From Bacillota bacterium (GTDB lineage: Bacteria; Bacillota; Clostridia; Christensenellales; CAG-138), in contig JAEXTB010000233.1 of assembly GCA_023453725.1 (NCBI GenBank), positions 1 to 8,601 of the forward strand: a stretch of DNA of 8,601 nt. The letters run 5' to 3'. Under the pieces are notes generated by a model. The model ran no database searches. It worked only from the letters and a program-made list of their open reading frames with translations, and was not told the DNA's origin. Made by a program: the position numbers and the translations under genes. Positions 6,178 through 8,601 of the stretch are shown here, piece after piece; positions within the stretch are counted from its first letter, which is position 1; every line of letters starts with the position of its first letter.

Positions 6178-6207
6178 CAGAGGCTGTATTACAGCCTCTG
6201 TTTTTTT
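6178..6207 (+). terminator. Rho-independent terminator of the putative RNA
   Basis: CAGAGGCTGT (6178-6187), loop ATT, ACAGCCTCTG (6191-6200) gives a perfect 10-bp stem, followed by seven T (6201-6207). The T tail is on the plus strand only, so it ends rightward transcription: the intergenic RNA and any read-through from the radical SAM gene. Confidence 0.92.
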
Positions 6208-6216
6208 GTTGCATAA

Positions 6217-6244
6217 AATACCCCCGGCAATGCCGGGGGGTATT
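6217..6244 (-). terminator. Bidirectional terminator at the end of the hprK/ROK/racemase operon
   Basis: AATACCCCCGGC (6217-6228), loop AAT, GCCGGGGGGTATT (6232-6244) forms a very GC-rich stem with one bulged G. On the minus strand the AATA arm gives a TATTTTAT tail, 16 bases after the racemase stop; on the plus strand it is followed by TGTTTTA. It probably ends the leftward operon and backs up the rightward terminator that stops 9 bases away. Confidence 0.8.
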
Positions 6245-6260
6245 GTTTTACTGCAATCTG

Positions 6261-6950
6261 TTACTTAAGCGCGTATTCCACCCCAGCCATAGCGTGAAGA
6301 GCTGTTGTATCATAGAGCGGCACATCGGTATCCGGCTGCCCTAACAGCATGGGGAGCTCCGTGCAGCCGAGAATGACGCCTTCCGCCCCCATTTGGCTCA
6401 GTTTTTCAACAATGCTTCGCAGGCGTTCTTTTGAGGAAGGGTTGATCTTCCCTACCACCAATTCTCTGAATATGATATCGTGCACCGCCTGCCGGTCCTC
6501 TTGTTCCGGAACAATAGTAGAAATGCCATGCTGCTTGAGCCTGTCGGAATAAAACGCACCCTCCATGGTATAGCGCGTACCAAGAAGCCCTGCCGTCGTG
6601 AGGCCATTCTTTTTCATTTCATTGGCCACAATATCTGCAATATGAAGCACCGGCAGCCCGCTCGCTTCTTCAACAGCATCCGCGACCTTGTGCATGGTAT
6701 TGGCGCAGATTAAAATCAAATCCGCTCCGCCACGCTTCAAGCGTCTGCCCGCGTCAGCCATCATCTCAGCCAATTGTTTCCAGTCGTCCGCGCGCTGCAG
6801 CGCTTCGATTTCACCAAAATCTACGGAATGCATGAGGCATTGACATGAATGCACGCCGCCTAAACGCCGTTGCACGGCTTCGTTGATAATCTGATAGTAG
6901 TGTGCGGAGGATTCCCAGCTGATACCTCCGATTAAACCTATGGTTTTCAT
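6261..6950 (-). CDS. Aspartate/glutamate racemase family protein (YgeA-like)
   Basis: A 229-residue cytoplasmic protein of the cofactor-independent amino-acid racemase family, opening MKTIGLIGGISWESSAHYY. The family interconverts L- and D-Asp/Glu or related amino acids using two residues on opposite faces of the substrate. The second site is clear: Cys196 in GCTELP. The first motif is ICANTMH, with Cys82 and then Ala83 directly before NT. In YgeA the residue before NT is, from memory, a catalytic Thr, and in aspartate racemases a Cys, so Ala83 is unusual and activity is uncertain. LLGTRYTM at about 123-130 is also typical. The ATG at 6950 matches family starts; a TTG just upstream (6953) is an alternative, 7 bases from GAGG at 6964-6961, against 10 for the ATG. 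It is the last gene of the operon: the ROK stop ends 5 bases before this ATG, so translation is probably coupled. A bidirectional terminator follows. Confidence 0.85.
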   Translation of the reverse strand: MKTIGLIGGISWESSAHYYQIINEAVQRRLGGVHSCQCLMHSVDFGEIEALQRADDWKQLAEMMADAGRRLKRGGADLILICANTMHKVADAVEEASGLPVLHIADIVANEMKKNGLTTAGLLGTRYTMEGAFYSDRLKQHGISTIVPEQEDRQAVHDIIFRELVVGKINPSSKERLRSIVEKLSQMGAEGVILGCTELPMLLGQPDTDVPLYDTTALHAMAGVEYALK

Positions 6951-6955
6951 CAAGC

Positions 6956-7906
6956 TTACGCCTCGTTGCGAGCCAGCATCGCTGCTCCCACAATACCGGC
7001 GTCGTTGCCAAGCTGTGCGGGCACAATTTTGCCGATTTCCTCAAAGAAGCACTTCTTGCGGACATTCCGACGCACTGGTTCAAACAGGAAATCTCCCGCG
7101 TGGCTCACGCCGCCGCCCAAAGCGATGACCTCCGGGTCAAGCAGGTTGATGCAGGAGGTAATGGCCGAGCCAAGCTGATCCACGTATCGCTCGAATATAT
7201 CAAGCGCAATGGCGTCTCCCGCCTTTGCACAGTCGATCACGAGCTTTGCGGTCACTTTACTAAGATCGCCTTCCGCCTGTGTATAGATGAGCGCATTGGG
7301 ATAATCGATGATGCTTCGCCTCCCCTGCTGAATGAGCCAAGTGGAGGTGCAGACCGATTCAATACAGCCATGCACGCCACAGGTGCACAGTGGCCCGCCA
7401 TGCACAAGGACCATATGTCCAAGCTCAACGCCATGGCCTAAACCGCCGTTGAACATCTTTCCGCCTAATATAAGCCCGCCGCCTATGCCGGTACCAAGGG
7501 TAAGCAGCACCGCGGTTTTACAGCCGCGGAACGCGCCGCCGTGGAGCTCCGCAAGCGCCGCGCCGTTCGCGTCGTTTGCAAGGTACACCGGAACATTGGG
7601 GTACTGTTCCTGCATAGCTTTTTTGAGCGGTACATCATGAAACTGCAGATTATACGCATGCAGCACGCGCTCACAGGCGGGATCGATGCTGCCCGGCACC
7701 ACAATGCCGATGGATTCAAATTCGGCGCTTGCAATCTGGAGTTCGCCCGCAAGCTCCTCCACAATGTTTTTCATCAACCCGATTGTGTACGCATACGGCT
7801 TGCCCGTGGGAAACGGGACGCTGCGCCGGGCTATGATGCGCATTTCATCATTCACAACGCCTGCCGCGATATTAGTACCGCCAATGTCAAAACCCACCTG
7901 CAGCAT
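6956..7906 (-). CDS. ROK family sugar kinase (glucokinase-like)
   Basis: A 316-residue kinase predicted to phosphorylate glucose or a related hexose with ATP. The N-terminal phosphate-binding motif DIGGT is at 7-11, the catalytic base Asp112 lies in NDANGA, and the second phosphate motif GTGIGGG is at 138-144. The ROK zinc signature is complete: E161-x-G-H164, then C174, C176 and C181 in CTCGVHGC. There is no N-terminal helix-turn-helix, so it is a kinase rather than a ROK repressor of the XylR/NagC type. The ATG at 7906 follows AGGGGG (7919-7914) with 7 bases of spacing; that site overlaps the hprK stop codon. The 11-base gap to hprK and the 5-base gap to the racemase place it mid-operon. 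Next to HPr kinase, a glucokinase feeding glycolysis is the most likely role, but N-acetylmannosamine or fructose kinases share these motifs, so the sugar is not proven. Confidence 0.92.
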   Translation of the reverse strand: MLQVGFDIGGTNIAAGVVNDEMRIIARRSVPFPTGKPYAYTIGLMKNIVEELAGELQIASAEFESIGIVVPGSIDPACERVLHAYNLQFHDVPLKKAMQEQYPNVPVYLANDANGAALAELHGGAFRGCKTAVLLTLGTGIGGGLILGGKMFNGGLGHGVELGHMVLVHGGPLCTCGVHGCIESVCTSTWLIQQGRRSIIDYPNALIYTQAEGDLSKVTAKLVIDCAKAGDAIALDIFERYVDQLGSAITSCINLLDPEVIALGGGVSHAGDFLFEPVRRNVRKKCFFEEIGKIVPAQLGNDAGIVGAAMLARNEA

Positions 7907-7917
7907 ATTGCTACCCC

Positions 7918-8601
7918 CTACATATTTTCCAATTCTTCCATCCAGCGCTTGTCAAATTCCTTAGCCGCGTCATAGCCAAGCTTCTTAAGGCGGTAATTGC
8001 GCGCCGCCACCTCTACGATAATGGCAAGGTTCCTTCCCGGCCGCACCGGCATGAGAATATGGGGCAACTCCACATCCAATATAGAGATGTTCTGATCGTC
8101 AAGGCCTAAACGATCATATGCCTTGCCGTCCTCCCACATTTCCATTTCCATCACGATATCGATGGACTTTTCCTGTATCACGGCGCCCACGCCGTACATG
8201 TACCGCACATCGATAATGCCGATGCCGCGGATCTCCAAAAGATACCTTGTCAGCGCAGGGGCAGTACCAGATAGCCGGTTGTCCGCCACCCGGCGAATTT
8301 CCACCACATCATCCGCTACCAGCCGATGGCCGCGTTTGACCATTTCCAGCGCCGTTTCGCTTTTACCCATTCCGCTTTCGCCAATGAGCATGACACCCAC
8401 GCCATACACATCCAGCAGTACGCCGTGCCTAGTAATGGAGGGGGCAAGCAGGCGATCCAATAAGTTTGTGATGGAGTGGCTGACCTTCGTCGTCGGCCTG
8501 GGGCTAGAAAATATGGGGATCTGCCGTGCGCGCGCTTCCCGCATAAATGCATCCGGCGGTTCATGATCCCGCGCAAATACCACACAGGGGATGTCGTACT
8601 G
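7918..8601 (-). CDS. hprK: HPr kinase/phosphorylase, 5' end missing
   Basis: The last 227 residues of HPr kinase/phosphorylase; about 80-90 N-terminal residues lie beyond the window edge, judged from a usual length near 310. The enzyme phosphorylates Ser46 of HPr, the phosphocarrier of the PTS, when glycolytic intermediates are high, and removes the phosphate when they fall, controlling catabolite repression. Visible motifs, counted from the window edge: conserved HGVLLDVYGVGV from about 59, Walker A GESGMGKS at 74-81, LVADDVVEIRR from 94, GIGIIDVRYMYGVGA around 126-140, the LMPVRPGRN block near 183-191, and the C-terminal ARNYRLKKLGYDAAKEF typical of the family. No frameshift or lost motif is seen. 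It is the most upstream gene seen of an operon with a ROK kinase 11 bases downstream, so sugar sensing and sugar phosphorylation may be co-expressed. The promoter is outside the window. Confidence 0.96.
   Translation of the reverse strand, partial: QYDIPCVVFARDHEPPDAFMREARARQIPIFSSPRPTTKVSHSITNLLDRLLAPSITRHGVLLDVYGVGVMLIGESGMGKSETALEMVKRGHRLVADDVVEIRRVADNRLSGTAPALTRYLLEIRGIGIIDVRYMYGVGAVIQEKSIDIVMEMEMWEDGKAYDRLGLDDQNISILDVELPHILMPVRPGRNLAIIVEVAARNYRLKKLGYDAAKEFDKRWMEELENM

Larger units (their letters stand above)
6004..6207 (+). ncRNA. Putative structured non-coding RNA, about 200 nt, family not recognised
   Basis: It is bounded by the promoter at 5969-5997 and the terminator at 6178-6207. 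A long-range helix closes it: TTTCCGTCCGG (6030-6040) pairs perfectly over 11 bp with CCGGACGGAAA (6157-6167). CGAAGA (6005-6010) can extend it by pairing with TTTTCG (6169-6174) with one G-U pair, leaving 6011-6029 bulged. Inside, AACAGT (6046-6051) pairs with ACTGTT (6063-6068) around an 11-base loop. A C/U-rich stretch, TTCTTCCTCCTT (6067-6078), follows and seems unpaired. The 3' half (6115-6165) is G-rich, with a quadruplex motif and an approximate repeat ACCGAACGGGAAAC / ACCGGACGGAAAC. The length would suit 6S RNA, but I cannot draw the long rod with a central bubble. No plus-strand gene follows, arguing against a riboswitch. It could also be a structured 3' UTR of the radical SAM mRNA. 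Confidence 0.55.

Noticed and set aside
6102..6344. An 80-codon plus-strand frame
   Set aside because: It crosses two terminators and overlaps the end of the racemase gene; there is no ribosome binding site.

Overview
The window looks like chromosomal DNA of a Firmicute, probably a Clostridia member of moderate GC content. The basis is an HPr kinase/phosphorylase gene (hprK), strong AGGAGG-type ribosome binding sites, sigma-A-like promoters, U-tailed terminators, and a membrane-anchored NlpC/P60 protein with long Pro-Thr-Lys linkers. The clade is an inference. I see no mobile element, phage gene, CRISPR array, tRNA or rRNA.

Layout: (1) 1-3299, minus strand, one tight operon read leftwards: a DUF2804 protein, an ABC-F ATPase of the Uup/YdiF type, then the first 116 residues of an unrecognised protein cut by the window edge; gaps are 5 and 12 bases. 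(2) 3300-3578, a divergent intergenic region with a promoter facing each way and an inverted repeat touching one of them. (3) 3579-4904, plus strand, a cell-wall NlpC/P60 endopeptidase with two peptidoglycan-binding domains, closed by a strong terminator. (4) 5017-5895, plus strand, a PflX/PflA-like radical SAM protein with a TTG start, whose apparent promoter lies inside the preceding terminator. (5) 5896-6260, 365 bases without a convincing protein gene but full of signals: a good promoter with a perfect 18-base inverted repeat in its spacer, a roughly 200-nt putative structured RNA ending in a canonical terminator, then a second, bidirectional terminator. (6) 6261-8601, minus strand, hprK (5' end missing), a ROK-family sugar kinase and an aspartate/glutamate racemase-family protein, with gaps of 11 and 5 bases.

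How they work together: HPr kinase and a glucokinase-like ROK kinase in one operon suggest a carbon-status and sugar-entry module, with a racemase-like protein translated after them. The NlpC/P60 protein remodels peptidoglycan. The ABC-F protein probably acts on the ribosome; its DUF2804 and unknown partners have no assigned role.

The least explained part is 5969-6207. The putative RNA there is bounded by its own promoter and terminator, has an 11-bp long-range closing helix, a C/U-rich stretch matching the 16S anti-Shine-Dalgarno core, and a four-tract G-quadruplex motif. I do not recognise its family. Everything else is fairly ordinary core-genome content.
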